Shown here: positions 18,117 to 28,187 of the stretch, piece after piece
Numbering within the stretch: position 1 is the stretch's first letter
How the letters are laid out: each line of letters begins with the position of its first letter
Program-made: the position numbers and the translations under genes
Assembly: GCA_905221605.1 (NCBI GenBank)
Contig: CAJNDS010000519.1
Span: 1 to 35,000, forward strand
Length of the DNA: 35,000 nucleotides
DNA from: Symbiodinium natans
Taxonomy: Eukaryota; Sar; Dinophyceae; Suessiales; Symbiodiniaceae
Reading direction: 5' to 3'
Notes under the pieces: generated by a model
Seen by the model: the letters and a program-made list of their open reading frames with translations, nothing else
Databases searched by the model: none
Told to the model about the DNA's origin: nothing

Positions 18117-18160
18117 AAACCCTAAACCCTAAACCCTAAACCCTAAACCCTGAACCCTAA
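18117..18160 (-). repeat. Telomere-like tract (CCCTAAA)6
   Basis: Six units, one CCCTGAA. Confidence 0.92.
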
Positions 18161-18212
18161 AAGTTTAATTTATAGCTACCCTCCTAAGTGCAGCCAAGTT
18201 ATGTAGGGTGGG

Positions 18213-18297
18213 GGTTTAGGGTTTAGGGTTTAGGGTTTAGGGTTGAGGGTTTAGGGTTTAGGGTTTAGGGTTGAGGGTTTAGGGTTTAGGGTTTAGG
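18213..18297 (+). repeat. Telomere-like tract with a TTGAGGG higher-order pattern
   Basis: Four TTTAGGG then one TTGAGGG, then three or four TTTAGGG then one TTGAGGG: a longer composite unit appears duplicated. Confidence 0.9.
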
Positions 18298-18376
18298 ATA
18301 GATATTGGTGCACAGGAGGCCTTAGAAACCCCCTAACCCGTAGGTACCTGAAACGTGAAGCCGGTGGAGCCCTGAA

Positions 18377-18428
18377 GCCTAAACCCTAAACCCTACACCC
18401 TAAACCCTAAACCCCAAACCCCAAACCA
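18377..18428 (-). repeat. Telomere-like tract with CCCTACA and CCCCAAA variants
   Basis: About seven units. Confidence 0.85.
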
Positions 18429-18659
18429 CCACCGACAATGGCTTCACGTGTCGGTGTCTGGAAGGTTTAGATGTTCAATGCCTTACAACAGGCCCCCCCC
18501 CCCTTTGCTTTCCCTGTTGCAATGGGGGCTACTTTTTTCGGTTCCTCGTTGGCACCCTTTTGCCCTTGTTGGGTTTTAGGTTCTCTTGCAGCAGCAACCA
18601 ACACCAAAAAGGGTACACAAGTTGTAACATGGTTGCTCGGCCACCAAGTGTTCTAGGTA
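18429..18659. other. Spacer, no gene called
   Basis: A 61-codon plus-strand frame at 18471-18656 is open across a C-run and has no recognisable motif. Confidence 0.4.
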
Positions 18660-18768
18660 CCCTAAACCCTAAACCCTAAACCCTAAACCCTAAACCCTAA
18701 ACCCTAAACCCTAAACCCTAAACCCTAAACCCTAAACCCTAAACCCTAAACCCTAAAACCCTAAACCT
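18660..18768 (-). repeat. Telomere-like tract (CCCTAAA)15
   Basis: About fifteen units with one 8-mer CCCTAAAA near the end. Confidence 0.94.
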
Positions 18769-18872
18769 ACCCAGCAAGGGACCCTTCATATACAGAGCTG
18801 ACCATGCATGGTGAGGGTTGATCCAGGGCGGCAACCTTTTGCCTTCATGCCCTTCTTGCACGCCTTTCCGGT

Positions 18873-18975
18873 AGGGTTTAGGGTTTAGGGTTTAGGGTTT
18901 TGGGTTTTGGGTTTTGGGTTGATGGTTTAGGGCTTAGGGCTTAGGGCTTAGGGTTTAGGGTTTAGGGTTTAGGGT
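18873..18975 (+). repeat. Telomere-like tract with blocks of variants
   Basis: TTTAGGG, then TTTTGGG three times, then CTTAGGG three times, then TTTAGGG: variants are clustered rather than scattered. Confidence 0.9.
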
Positions 18976-19050
18976 TATTGAAAGCCTTTCCGGGAGGTTC
19001 ATGGATAGTGATAAGGTTTGATGTCGAGTAGCTCTGTACGGTACTACTGG

Positions 19051-19180
19051 CTGGTTCTCAGTAGGGAAGGAGGGAGTGAGGTACCCTATACACTCCCTTA
19101 AAGGGTGTATATACATATTTATGTATATATATATATATATATATAGGGCACCTCATTCCCCATTCCCTACTAAGAACCAG
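19051..19180. mobile_element. MITE-like element, family H, with TA expansion
   Basis: CTGGTTCTCAGTAGGGAAGG at the left and CCATTCCCTACTAAGAACC then AG at the right are inverted repeats extending inward to GTGAGGTACCCTATA / ATATAGGGCACCTCAT. A (TA)n run at 19123-19145 sits off-centre, next to the near-palindrome CACTCCCTTAAAGGGTG. Confidence 0.8.
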
Positions 19181-19992
19181 GGGACTGGTTCGAGCCCAAC
19201 TTGCGGTATCCCTAAACCCTGGAAGCCCTCTAAACCCAAGTTCTCCGACTGTGGAGAGGTAGGTGCTGCTGTACATTCCAGAGCCCTACGCCTCAAGCGT
19301 TTAGGGTTTAAGGTCCATGTACCTGTATACTGTATACGTGGCCCTGAGAGAGGGGTTCCGGCAATGGTAGCTGTAGGACCACATATGCACTCTTCGCATA
19401 CTTAAGGAAGCCACAGGCACATACTGACTACATCCGATGACCTCCTCATGTTTGATAGGTCCCGCAGCTTGTGGATGGCGTTTTACTGGGTTTAGGGTTT
19501 TTATTATACCCTCAACCAAACCCTGAACCCTAACCCTTGACCTGCCAGGAGGGACATGCTCACACTGCTCCATGGCGCAGTGGAAGCCCGTGTGCATGTG
19601 GCCATGGGTCGGGCGCCGAGGTCGTCGTGTGGATCAGGAAGCTAAGTAACCCTAAACCTAAACCCCTAGACCCCTCAGCCCGAAACCCTAAACCTTAATC
19701 CCCCAAAACCCTGCACCACCCTCAGACCCTAAAGGGCTTAAGTTCCAGGTTGCAGGAAGGCTTGAGGTAGAGTCTACAGTGCTTCTGGTGGTATCCTTTG
19801 TTCAAAGATCAAGGCACCTTGCGATACCAAGCTTACTGGTGAGTAGATACTTGCCAGGGTTTGGGGTTTAGGGTTTAGGGTTGTGGAGTTTGAGTCCAGG
19901 AAACGGTAGCAGCTTTTGAATCTATCTCCAAATCATGTTCACTCACCTCAACCCGAAAGGCCGCCGGCTTTGCTGCTTACTTCGAGACCTTC
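19181..19992. other. Spacer, no gene called
   Basis: Short frames on both strands (19301-19597 and others) overlap each other and lack domains. GGTCCATGTACC near 19312, followed by GTATACTGTATAC and GTGGCCC, may be a collapsed family A remnant. Confidence 0.4.
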
Positions 19993-20105
19993 CTAGGATG
20001 CCCAGTAGTACCCTTATTCACTTTTTGATAGGTTTAGGTTCCCTTATAAACCCCTTTAAGCAAAAAATGGCACCCTTTTTCATCCTAGGTTACTGGGCAA
20101 CCTAG
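19993..20105. mobile_element. MITE-like element, family G
   Basis: CTAGGATGCCCAGTAGTACC at the left and GGTTACTGGGCAACCTAG at the right. Interior matches 10536-10650 at most positions. Length 113 bp. Confidence 0.8.
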
Positions 20106-20732
20106 CTTCAGGGGGCGCCACGCGGGATGGCTTGGGCTTAGGGCTCAGGTTGGATTCCCGACAGCGGCCCCTGAAGCCCAAACCCAAAACCCAAAACCCT
20201 AAACCCCAAACCCCTAAACCCTAAACCCCCTAAACCCTGAAGCCTATAAGGTGTCTCGGGGCCTGTGGATCTATAGCAGGTTTAAAAGTAGAGGGAGCTG
20301 CCGAACTCCTCCAGAAGAACAAAGAACCTACGGATTGCGCGACTACGAATGAAGATCCTCCGGCTTGTGAATGTGCCGGCCCTGACTACACCCAAAGGAA
20401 AACCCTAAACCCTAAACCCTGAACCCTAAACCCTAAACCCTAAAGGCCCTAAAGCCCTTTTGGCTTGCAGGTTTTGGTCGGCTTTATAGGTCTTAGGGTG
20501 TTTTGGGCTTCAAAGAAGCCGGTCAGGGTTGAGAACCCAAAGTTCCAAAGACCTGAGACCTATGCCCCCCTGCTTGCCCCTTAACGTTCGCACAAGCCCC
20601 CAAAACCCTAAACCCTAAACCCTAAACCCTAAACCCTAAACCCTCAAAGTCAACCTCGCGCCTTGTTCAGGTCACGACTATAACCTCCCCTACGGTCCTT
20701 GGGGGGTGCGCGAGGCGGGCGGAGCCTTGATA
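20106..20732. other. Spacer with two telomere-like tracts
   Basis: CCCTAAA runs at about 20400-20444 and 20604-20645; degraded units at 20185-20235. No gene. Confidence 0.55.
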
Positions 20733-20841
20733 GGGCATTTGGGGTTTCCGAAAATAGGGGTACCCTTTGTGGGGGTCCCTTTACGGGGATTCTATTCTAT
20801 TTGGGGTATAAAAGGGGTACCCCTAATCTTGGGAAATGCCC
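20733..20841. mobile_element. MITE-like element, family C
   Basis: GGGCATTTGGGGTTTCCG at the left and CTTGGGAAATGCCC at the right, with TAGGGGTACCC / GGGGTACCCCTA just inside. 109 bp. Frames that cross it are incidental. Confidence 0.8.
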
Positions 20842-21644
20842 ATTTCGATCTAAGCCCGCGTTGCTCTGCGCCCGAACACTGTGAAATCTGAAGCTTCTCA
20901 GCTCTTGCCGGCTTGGCCTTGAGTGCTTGAGTTCGGGGTTTACGGTTTTGGGTTTGGGGTTTAGGGTCTAGAGGTAGTTTAAAGCGTTTTTTTTGAGTAT
21001 TCCCCGTCTTGCTTTTGAATCCGTGCTGGCTACTTTCAAGATTGTCATAGGTTCAATTCAAGACACAGCCTTGTGAAGAACTACGCCTACCCTGAACCCT
21101 AATTAGACCCCACAAAGATTCTCCAAGCCGTCCTCTCCTCTTGCTAATTTGCAGGTGGCCGGCATTGGCATAGGGTAGCCCCGCAACGCCCATGTTGCGA
21201 ACATGCTGACCTCTGACAGGGTTTGGATATAGGGACGGCTGACCTGATGCCCTCTCAGCTTTCTGCCCAAGCCCCAAACCCGAAAGCCCAAAAAAAACCT
21301 ACACCCTTAACGTCATTAAATGAACCCTGAACCGCTTAAATCCTAAAGCCCTGAAGCAAAGCCCCAGTACAGGGGCCTTAATTCTGCAGGCCCCCATGAC
21401 GTGGTTTTCTGTAATATTGGGGTTTAGGGTTTAGGGTTTAGGGTTTAAGGTTATGGGGGTTATCATAGTATATTTATGACTATGCAAGGGCCATAAGGGA
21501 ATACTGTTGCTTGTTATTCCGACCCCTCAACCCTAAACCCTAAACAAACCCTAAACCCTATATTACGCAGCACGAAGAGGCTTGGCCAGCACTTCATGAA
21601 GCGCACTGTCGGCTCATAGAGCGCGCCTTGCCTCATGGTTCATG
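20842..21644. other. Spacer, no gene called
   Basis: Two overlapping minus-strand frames at 21053-21291 lack recognisable features. A four-unit TTTAGGG run lies at about 21420-21448. Confidence 0.4.
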
Positions 21645-21693
21645 GTACCCTAAACCCTAAACCCTAAACCCTAAACCCTAAACCCTAAACCCG
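21645..21693 (-). repeat. Telomere-like tract (CCCTAAA)7
   Basis: Seven perfect units. Confidence 0.93.
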
Positions 21694-22442
21694 CTTATAC
21701 CCTTGGCGCTACCAAGTGAGCCCTAAAAGGGTTTAGGGCCCATAAACCTCAAAAGGATTATTATGGTGGTATGGGCCACATTGATGTCCATTTTAGGGTT
21801 CATGTTTAAGGGGTATAAGGAGGGACCCCTAGAAGGGACCCTTAATCTTATTCAGCTATATAACCCGTATATCCCCCCCCCCCCCTTAGACCGTATAGAC
21901 TCCCTATGTACCTAAGTCGCCCCTAAATAACCCCTGAGGTCCCTTACCAGTGTCCCTGACATTTGGCCCCCAAGGAACGGTAAGAGTCCGAGTCACGGAT
22001 CCAGGGCCTCGAATTTAGCCCGGGTTAAAATTGGAGGTTTCAGTTTGAGGTGCTTAGCTTGTGTGTAGGGATGAGAAGTTTCAAAGGGCTTTGTGGGGTT
22101 AATAAGGGTTCAGGGTTTAGGTACTGGATTGTCGGTACAACTTGCAACCTACCGTTTTTTCGGACTTCCGAATGAGCTTGCCTGGCAAACGTAACTCGGA
22201 AGCTCTAAACCCTAAACCCTACACCCTAAACCCGAAACCCGAAACCCAATTAAACTAAGATCTAAGCCTTTAGCCGCCCCAAGTCCGATGAACGACGTTC
22301 GGAAGTTCGACACTCAGAAATCGTGAGCCCAAAACAGTGCAGATCCGTACCAAGCCCGCACCCTGCTTGAAGCCTTTTCGTGCCGCTGAGGAACAGTGCT
22401 CTTTGCCACCTCGAGGCGAGGTTTGGGCTTGGGGTATAGGGC
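21694..22442. other. Spacer, no gene seen
   Basis: Mixed sequence with a C-run at about 21873 and degraded CCCTAAA at about 22205-22245. Confidence 0.5.
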
Positions 22443-22574
22443 CTAGGGCTGTGGGAGGCCTAGCTTAGTGTTCGACCAGTGCTTTTTCGATCCCCCCCCC
22501 ACAACAGAAAGAGCGGTTCGGCATCCTTTCGGGATTCTACCAGGGTTCCTCTGCCCAACAGTGAGTCTTGTGAC

Positions 22575-22650
22575 CACCCCCCCCCCCCCCCCCCAACAAA
22601 GACACAACGCAAACCGAACAGAAGAAGCAAACGCTGGCTCAGGTGCAGAG

Positions 22651-22683
<33 letters not shown>

Positions 22684-22692
22684 CGAGAGTGA
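22575..22692. repeat. Poly-C run and (GT)n(GA)n microsatellite
   Basis: C homopolymer at about 22576-22594, then (GT)n at 22651-22665 passing into (GA)n to 22692. Short frames on both strands across it are compositional. Confidence 0.9.
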
Positions 22693-22948
22693 GTCAGAGT
22701 TGCACATGTTTTGCTGAATGCTGGCCGCGCGGCTTTGCCATATCTATGATAATTATATAAGTGCATACATACATCTTATATATACATATATATATAGCAC
22801 AAAATCGTCAGAATCATAACATATGAGCCCAGAACCATGAGGGGGTGCTGAAGGAAAGGCATGTCCGCCTTGCAGGCACCTCGCCAACTTTGTCCGTCGC
22901 TGGTCGGCCGAAAAGGTTGACGCACGCGTCTGATGCCCCGGCGGTGAT

Positions 22949-22994
22949 TGGCGGGGGGGGGAGGGGGAGGGGGGGAGGGGGAGGGGGGGAGGGG
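22949..22994 (+). repeat. G-rich tract with G-quadruplex potential
   Basis: Runs of five to nine G separated by single A, immediately before a telomere-like/9-mer region. Many consecutive G-runs meet the simple G4 pattern. Confidence 0.85.
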
Positions 22995-23115
22995 GTTTAG
23001 GGTTTTAGGGTTTGTAGGGTTTATAGGGTTTATAGGGTTGAAAGGGTTTACAGGGTTTCCAGGAAATATAGGGTTTATAGGGTTTTTAGGGTTTATAGGG
23101 TTTATAGGGTTTAAG
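22995..23115 (+). repeat. Second, degraded TTTATAGGG cluster
   Basis: TTTATAGGG units with TTGAAAGGG, TTTACAGGG and TTTTTAGGG variants: an older relative of the 5860-6203 array. Confidence 0.88.
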
Positions 23116-23397
23116 GTTTACTACCGGAGCCTAAGTATTTACCGCATTCTCCTTGATCACTTGGGTTCCTTTGGAGCCTAATATGTGCCACGTCCTCCTT
23201 TAGAACCCCTATACAGCGAAACAAAACAGCCAACATGCCAAGTTTATGTCAGCAGTGATGTTAAGGGTCGAGGGCTCCGTACATTGCAAGGTGACTGGGA
23301 CGCCACGACTATTCCCTTCGTTCGGGTTGCTTTGCAATCCGCTTCTTCGCCCCTGAGCTTACGCTCTCTTTTTTGGCTGGTGCTTCGCGATGGTGTT
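23116..23397. other. Spacer with an open plus-strand frame
   Basis: A 75-codon frame (23185-23412) is open and reads moderately protein-like, but it ends in telomere repeat and no domain is recognised. Not called as a gene. Confidence 0.35.
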
Positions 23398-23638
23398 GGG
23401 TTTAGGGTTTAGGGTTTAGGGTTTAGGGTTTAGGGTTTAGGGTTTAGGGTTTAGGGTTTAGGGTTTAGGGTTTAGGGTTTAGGGTTTAGGGTTTAGGGTT
23501 TAGGGTTTAGGGTTTAGGGTTTAGGGTTTAGGGTTAGGTTTAGGGTTTAGGGTTTAGGGTTTAGGGTTTAGGGTTTAGGGTTTAGGGTTTAGGGTTTAGG
23601 GTTTAGGGTTTAGGGTTTAGGGTTTAGGGTTTAGGGTT
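23398..23638 (+). repeat. Long telomere-like tract (TTTAGGG)34
   Basis: 241 bp of nearly perfect TTTAGGG, broken once near 23535 by a shortened unit. Confidence 0.96.
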
Positions 23639-24070
23639 CGGATTCCACCTTCTTCCTTTGTCGGGATTTCTGTTGCCAAAGAACTCTCCCTAGGCTTGAC
23701 GCATGTTCAGAAGACGCATGGGATGAACACTCGCACCCCTAGGGTTGTACCCCTAAAGGTACCCCTGAACATACTCCTAATAGGGCCCTGGCATTCCCTT
23801 AGGGACCCTAAAAAAGGGATCCCAAAAACTCAAGGCTATAACCTTAAGGGCCCAAGGTAGGACTCTATAAAGACCTGCGTCAGTGCTGGTGGTCTTCAAC
23901 TTTCGTTTTGGTTGTGGAGCACTTAGGGGTTCAGGGTTCTTGAAAGGCCTTAGAGTTTGACGGCTGAAGACCTTAGGGAGTGGCAGTGGTTCCTCTAGAG
24001 GGCGTTGGAAGACCGAGCCCCTAAAGCTCTGAACCCCCAAAACCCTACAGTCCCCGATAACCACCCATAC
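23639..24070. other. Spacer, no gene called
   Basis: Minus-strand frames at 23777-24198 overlap one another without recognisable domains. Confidence 0.4.
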
Positions 24071-24154
24071 TCATTGGTTTCCCTACTAGCAGGGAACCTG
24101 GCGGGGGAGGGGGGGGGGGGGCAGTATAGAGGGGGTGTAGTAGGGAACCCATGA
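24071..24154. mobile_element. MITE-like element, family I
   Basis: TCATTGGTTTCCCTACTAG at the left and GTAGTAGGGAACCCATGA at the right are inverted. The centre holds a G-run and CAGTATAGAGGGGG. Partial copy at 13893. Confidence 0.65.
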
Positions 24155-24296
24155 CAAACCCTAAGCCCCAAACCCCAAACCCTCAACCCTTCTTGCAAAG
24201 CATTGCCAGGCTACTGCGCGGACTATGGCTACTTTGACCGCTTCCTTACACCCAACTCCTATGGAGGCACCAGGATTTTTTTCGGTCCAGAGAGGG

Positions 24297-24366
24297 TTTA
24301 GAGGTTTAGGGTTTAGGGTTTAGGGTTTAGGGCATAGGGTTTAGGGTTTAGGGTTTAGGGTTTAGG
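24297..24366 (+). repeat. Telomere-like tract (TTTAGGG)10
   Basis: About ten units with one irregular CATAGGG. Confidence 0.92.
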
Positions 24367-24500
24367 CAAAGCTCTGGCAGTTGGGGACTCTGGGAGGCTA
24401 GGGTTCAGGGTCGAGCAGAGTAGATTCCCAGACACTAGCGCTTGAGAGATTCGGGCCTACACCCGAAACCCTATCAGCGCCCCCCCAACTACCCTTTTAC

Positions 24501-24553
24501 ATAAACCCTAAACCCTAAACCCTAAACCCCTAAACCCTAAACCCTAAACCCTT
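24501..24553 (-). repeat. Telomere-like tract (CCCTAAA)7
   Basis: Seven units, one CCCCTAAA 8-mer. Confidence 0.92.
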
Positions 24554-25059
24554 TTACCATAATACTGTAGAAGGGAGTATGAGCCCGCTTGCAGGGTAGT
24601 TGGGGGATGCAGGTAACCCTGAAGTTTGGAGATACCAGTTTTCATACAGGATGCAGCAATGGCCGAGCCTTCACTTCCCCAGTAACGCATTCCGCCCAAC
24701 AGCCTAGCTCGTTTCCTCCTACCGTAGCCGGCTACAACGAAGGCTACCCTACTTAGAGCGCCATTTACAAACACCAGTGAGCCTCCCCCCAAACCCTGTA
24801 TTTGTTTAGGGTTGTTTTTTGCTTTTGGGTTTTTGGGATGCTCTAGGTCTCTGCGAGGCTGAACAGCTTGCAGGTAGGCCTACCTTTACGTCGCTGGCCA
24901 GCTCTCTTTGTTGTTCCACGGCTCCATGTGCGAGTCCGCTTGCAGCTTTAACCCCGAGCGGGGTGGGGCGGGGGCATAGTTCTTTCAATTTTGCGGCTTT
25001 TTCAGACTTTGAGGCTCGGTAGTGCTCGGTAGTCAGAATCCAAGCGGCATCTCATGTCG
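24554..25059. other. Spacer, no gene called
   Basis: Frames on opposite strands (24544-24792 minus; 24806-24988 minus; 24819-25022 plus) compete, and no motif decides between them. Confidence 0.4.
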
Positions 25060-25176
25060 TTTAGGGTTTAGGGTTTAGGGTTTAGGGTTTAGGGTTTAGG
25101 GTTTAGGGTTTAGGGTTTAGGGTTTAGGGTTTAGGGTTTAGGGTTTAGGGTTTAGGGTTTAGGGTTTAGGGTTTAG
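25060..25176 (+). repeat. Telomere-like tract (TTTAGGG)17
   Basis: Seventeen perfect units, the least degraded tract of its length here. Confidence 0.95.
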
Positions 25177-25386
25177 AAAACCTAAGGCCTGTCAACCCTA
25201 GAAGCTCAAGCTCGAAACCCCAGACCTCTCCCCGGGCAGGTGGCGAGTACGTAACATTTATCAGCCCATGCCCTGCCAAAGGCAAGGCGTGCTTCTGGAC
25301 TTCAGGGTTTAGGGTTTAGGGTTTAGTTTAACAAGAAATCAAGGTTAGGGGTTTACCATAAACCCTGAAAACCACAATCGTAGGGC

Positions 25387-25490
25387 ACATGGGGGCTTCC
25401 GACATTTGGGTACCTTGTTGTTGGGTCTTCGGGAATCCTACTATTTGAGGGTGTATATTGGGGGCCCCTTATTTTCGTAAACCCCCATGT
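25387..25490. mobile_element. MITE-like element, family C
   Basis: ACATGGGGGCTTCCGACATT at the left and TTTTCGTAAACCCCCATGT at the right: inverted ends including an exact ACATGGGGG. Interior GGGAATCCTACTATTTG as in 13703-13814. Confidence 0.78.
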
Positions 25491-26296
25491 AAGCCCCCCC
25501 TCATTAAAGGGTAGTTGGGGGGGGTGCAGGTAGGGTTCAGGGTTTAGGGCTCAGGGATTAGGGTTTAGGGCTTTAGGGATTTGGATCCTCATTGGCATGC
25601 CCTCCGAGCGCTTTAGAGCTACGCCTTGGGGCTGAGGAGTCGAGGTGGGGTTTAGGGCTTCCTTCAGGTTTAGGTTTTAGGGGTCTTTGGAGTGGTTTAG
25701 GCTCTAGTTTTGCCCTGAGGGTTTGCAATTAGATCTTTTGTAGGGTTCAGGTATGGGGGGGCTTCCGAACTTTTTCTTGTTTGGGTTTATTTAGGGTTCA
25801 AATGTTCCTTTGATTGTTAAGTCTCTGGTATGTTTTGGTTCCTTTCTTCCCTTCTCTTCCTGAGACTCTGAGTCTCAGACTCTGAGTTGTGTGTGGGGTT
25901 TCTTGCTATGGGTCTGCCTCTGCCTAAACCCCTAAGCCCTAAACCCTAAACTCCAGGTTTTAGGGTTTAGGGTCTCGGCTTTAGGGCTTATGGTATGGGG
26001 TTTAGGGGGTTAGGGTTTCTGCGTAGCTCAGGGTGGTGGGTTTAGGGTTTAGGGTTTTGGGTCTGACCCCACTCCGGACACCCTGGCGTGTCAGCGCAGG
26101 GCTTTCCATTTTCCTCCGCCTTGCCCAAGACCTGCCTACGGCCACTTGGCATTTATTAAGGTGTTTGGGGGCGGGGGGTTACTGTAGTGGATATCATAAA
26201 TTTGTAGGGGTCACATATGGCCTTCCTTGAATAGGGCAAATAGAATGGGTAACTAGCTGGGGGACGAGTTTAGAGCAATTTCTTGGACTAGGGACA
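25491..26296. other. Spacer, last telomere-like words before the island
   Basis: Degraded TTTAGGG units up to about 26056, then none until 29831. A 65-codon frame at 26033-26230 begins in repeat and is not called. Confidence 0.5.
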
Positions 26297-26647
26297 ATGT
26301 TCGTCACCCGAATGAAGCAGTTTCCACGGATGCGTTCTCAGGCGCAGCAGCTCTGGTTTACTAAAGGCTGCGTAGGGCCTCTTCTGCATGAGAGGATGTC
26401 TCTTTGCTGCAGCAGCTTGGTTCTGGCGCCTCTGGCCAAGTGCACCGCGAAGTTAATCGCTAACACTGCTAGCAGAAATGACCCTGTAGCATCCGGTTTT
26501 GCTTTCCAGGTATTCAAGACAGCGTCGCGGGGTGCTGCCTTCGCTGTGAAGATCCAGAGGAAGCAGCGTGTCAGCTTGTGGGCGGCTGAAGAAGGTATTC
26601 CATGTGTCAGGAAAATGCGAAACGCAACAGATCCAGCCACGACTTAA
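26297..26647 (+). CDS. Hypothetical protein or exon, unrecognised
   Basis: An ATG-started frame of 116 codons ending in TAA, in sequence free of telomere-like repeats. The product is basic and Ala/Ser/Cys-rich, and I recognise no domain. Two positions look like dinoflagellate splice sites: TTTCCAG|G at about 26508-26511 (acceptor-like) and GAAGAAG|GTATTCC near 26592-26598 (donor-like), so the continuous frame may instead be one or two exons. A minus-strand frame at 26338-26640 is also open and cannot be excluded. The case for plus is that later protein-like segments in this island are on plus. No function is proposed. Confidence 0.3.
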   Translation: MFVTRMKQFPRMRSQAQQLWFTKGCVGPLLHERMSLCCSSLVLAPLAKCTAKLIANTASRNDPVASGFAFQVFKTASRGAAFAVKIQRKQRVSLWAAEEGIPCVRKMRNATDPATT

Positions 26648-26686
26648 GTTTTGATGTTTGACGTTTTAGCAACAACAAGGTGACAG

Positions 26687-26998
26687 CTGGATCTGGAGAT
26701 TGCAGCCCTTCGGGCTGCAACTCATGTTAAGGACAGCGCACCATGTCTCTCTGCAGCGAAGCATTCAGCGACTCAGACATTCCCAGAGGACAGCTTTGTC
26801 GTTGAATGCTTGGACGTGGTCCATGACGAAGCCTTGATGCGGCGCACTGACGTATCTGGAACATGTACACGCTGCCACAAGCGTTCCTCTTGCGAAAGTG
26901 CGCAGGAAATTTACGCTGTTGTATGTTTTCTCGTGCCGTCGCAGCCATCTATTCTATTCCACATGCGAGCATGCAAAACAGGTATATTCATGCCGTAA
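26687..26998 (+). CDS. Protein-like exon candidate, unrecognised
   Basis: After a TGACAG that could be a splice acceptor, the frame starting at 26687 stays open for 103 codons to a TAA. Its translation reads like a real protein: charged and hydrophobic residues alternate (for example SFVVECLDVVHDEALMRR), followed by a Cys-rich stretch CTRCHKRSSC that could bind a metal but matches no family I know. There is no good ATG at the start, so it would need an upstream exon. The strong hairpin at 26700-26720 lies inside it. The 3' limit may be earlier if a donor near GCGCAG|GAAATT (a GA-type donor, as reported for Symbiodinium) is used. Confidence 0.35.
   Translation: MDLEIAALRAATHVKDSAPCLSAAKHSATQTFPEDSFVVECLDVVHDEALMRRTDVSGTCTRCHKRSSCESAQEIYAVVCFLVPSQPSILFHMRACKTGIFMP
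26700..26720 (+). other. Perfect hairpin with UUCG-type loop
   Basis: TTGCAGCCC, TTC, GGGCTGCAA: nine base pairs, or eight with a CUUCG loop. It could be an RNA element, but it also lies in a candidate exon, where Ala-Ala-Leu codons could produce it by chance. Confidence 0.6.
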
Positions 26999-27062
26999 AT
27001 CACACCACGTTTGTTTTTGCGCATCACTTCCCAAAACGTGCTGATAGGCCCCAGCTGTCCGC

Positions 27063-27694
27063 ATGCACCTACAACCCACGGAGGTGCACCTGGTCATGGC
27101 CCCGAGTGATTTCAGCGACTTTGAGGCTGGCCGACTTGGGAGGAAGGCGCGTCGGCAGATTCCCAGCCAAGCTCGAGTCTAGTTGCTCTGGCGGCCAACT
27201 CGGAAACGATGCTTTCCTTGCAGTCAGGTTGGAACTTGCTGTCCTCTTTGGAGGCAGCCCGTTTCCGCTGGCTCACTGGATGTCATTCGGATGTCCAGTG
27301 CAAAGTTCGGCATCCTTCGGGTGTGGTGCGTCCGTCGTCGCTCCCATCCTTGCGCCGGACGCTGCTCGTAGCTTATCTTCTGGCGGTGGCAGGCGCCTGC
27401 GTCCCTTGCATCCTACAGAGCCCGTCGGGGGAGCTCCAGAAAACGCCTGACAATCTGGCACTTCCACCGGCTAAGGCCGGAGTTGTTCTGCGTCGTCTGG
27501 TTCAGGGGCAGCGTCGTTTCGGTCGCACGCTTAACATCACTGAACCGTCTGGTCCCATCTGCAAATCAAAAGGCTGGTGCCCAAATTGTCGAGGTGACAA
27601 GCGTGAGATACTTGGCGAGCTGGGCGAAGGGTCTTTTGGAAAGGCTGGCGGAATAAATGGGCGCAAAAAGAAAGTTATAATAAGGCCCCCATGA
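27063..27694 (+). CDS. Hypothetical two-exon gene, unrecognised
   Basis: Exon 1 (27063-27176, ATG start) encodes a protein-like segment including TEVHLVMAPSDFSDFEAG. It meets a TAG, but GTCTAG is preceded by a usable GT donor at 27177. A good acceptor (TTTCCTTGCAG) ends at 27223, giving a 47 bp intron that keeps phase 0. Exon 2 (27224-27694, TGA stop) continues with SGWNLLSSLEAARFRW. It contains one hydrophobic stretch (TLLVAYLLAVAGACVPCIL) that could be a membrane segment and a Cys motif CKSKGWCPNC, and ends in a basic tail. Without the intron, exon 2 alone would start at ATG 27209. A different frame (26863-27450) overlaps and is also open. Codon third positions look moderately GC-rich. No family recognised. 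Confidence 0.35.
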
Positions 27695-28130
27695 ATGCAG
27701 TATATTGTACTCTTTCTCACTCATAATAAAAATATAAGAGTAAGCGAAAGAAGACCGCGCACTAAGAGCCTTAATTTTCTAGTTAATTTCATGCATCATT
27801 CATTCCTTGAAAATTCAATTGAAAATTGTAAGGTCTGTTGGTACTGCATTAGCGGGCGAGAGAAAAGAGTATTATTTGCGCGCGTGTCTCGTTCATTCAT
27901 TCATTTTATTCACGCGCTTCTTTTCACGTCGCTCTTCACAAAAAGTCCTATATTTTAATTGAAAAGCAGTGAAGATATAAATACGGGCGGAAAGAAGAAG
28001 CCTGTGCAAATAATGCTAAAGGAGAAGGCGCGTATTTCATTCTCGCATTCGCTTCGTTTCTTCGTTCATATATGCACTCAGAAACTCATAGTTTTATTAT
28101 AAATAATAGAGCGTGCTATATGGTGGAGAA
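27690..28130. other. AT-rich island
   Basis: About 440 bp clearly richer in A and T than anything around it. No telomere-like words, several CATTCATTC and TTTTATT runs and GCGCG words. The ends carry loosely inverted sequence (TATATTGTACTC near 27701, GAGCGTGCTATATGG near 28109), too weak to call terminal repeats. It could be an intron, a 3' untranslated or intergenic region, or inserted foreign DNA. Confidence 0.5.
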
Positions 28131-28187
28131 TGTGCGATTGTTGAAGGCCAGGGCCCGAACACTCTTTGCTTGGTGCCTGTTGATGTA

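Noticed and set aside
22468-22766. Frames with Pro-run and Arg-Glu repeats
   Set aside because: Explained by the poly-C run and the (GT)n(GA)n microsatellite.
27595-27620. WCPNC in the 27063-27694 product as a thioredoxin active site
   Set aside because: No surrounding thioredoxin fold signature (no preceding beta strand pattern or cis-Pro region); a lone WCxxC is not sufficient.
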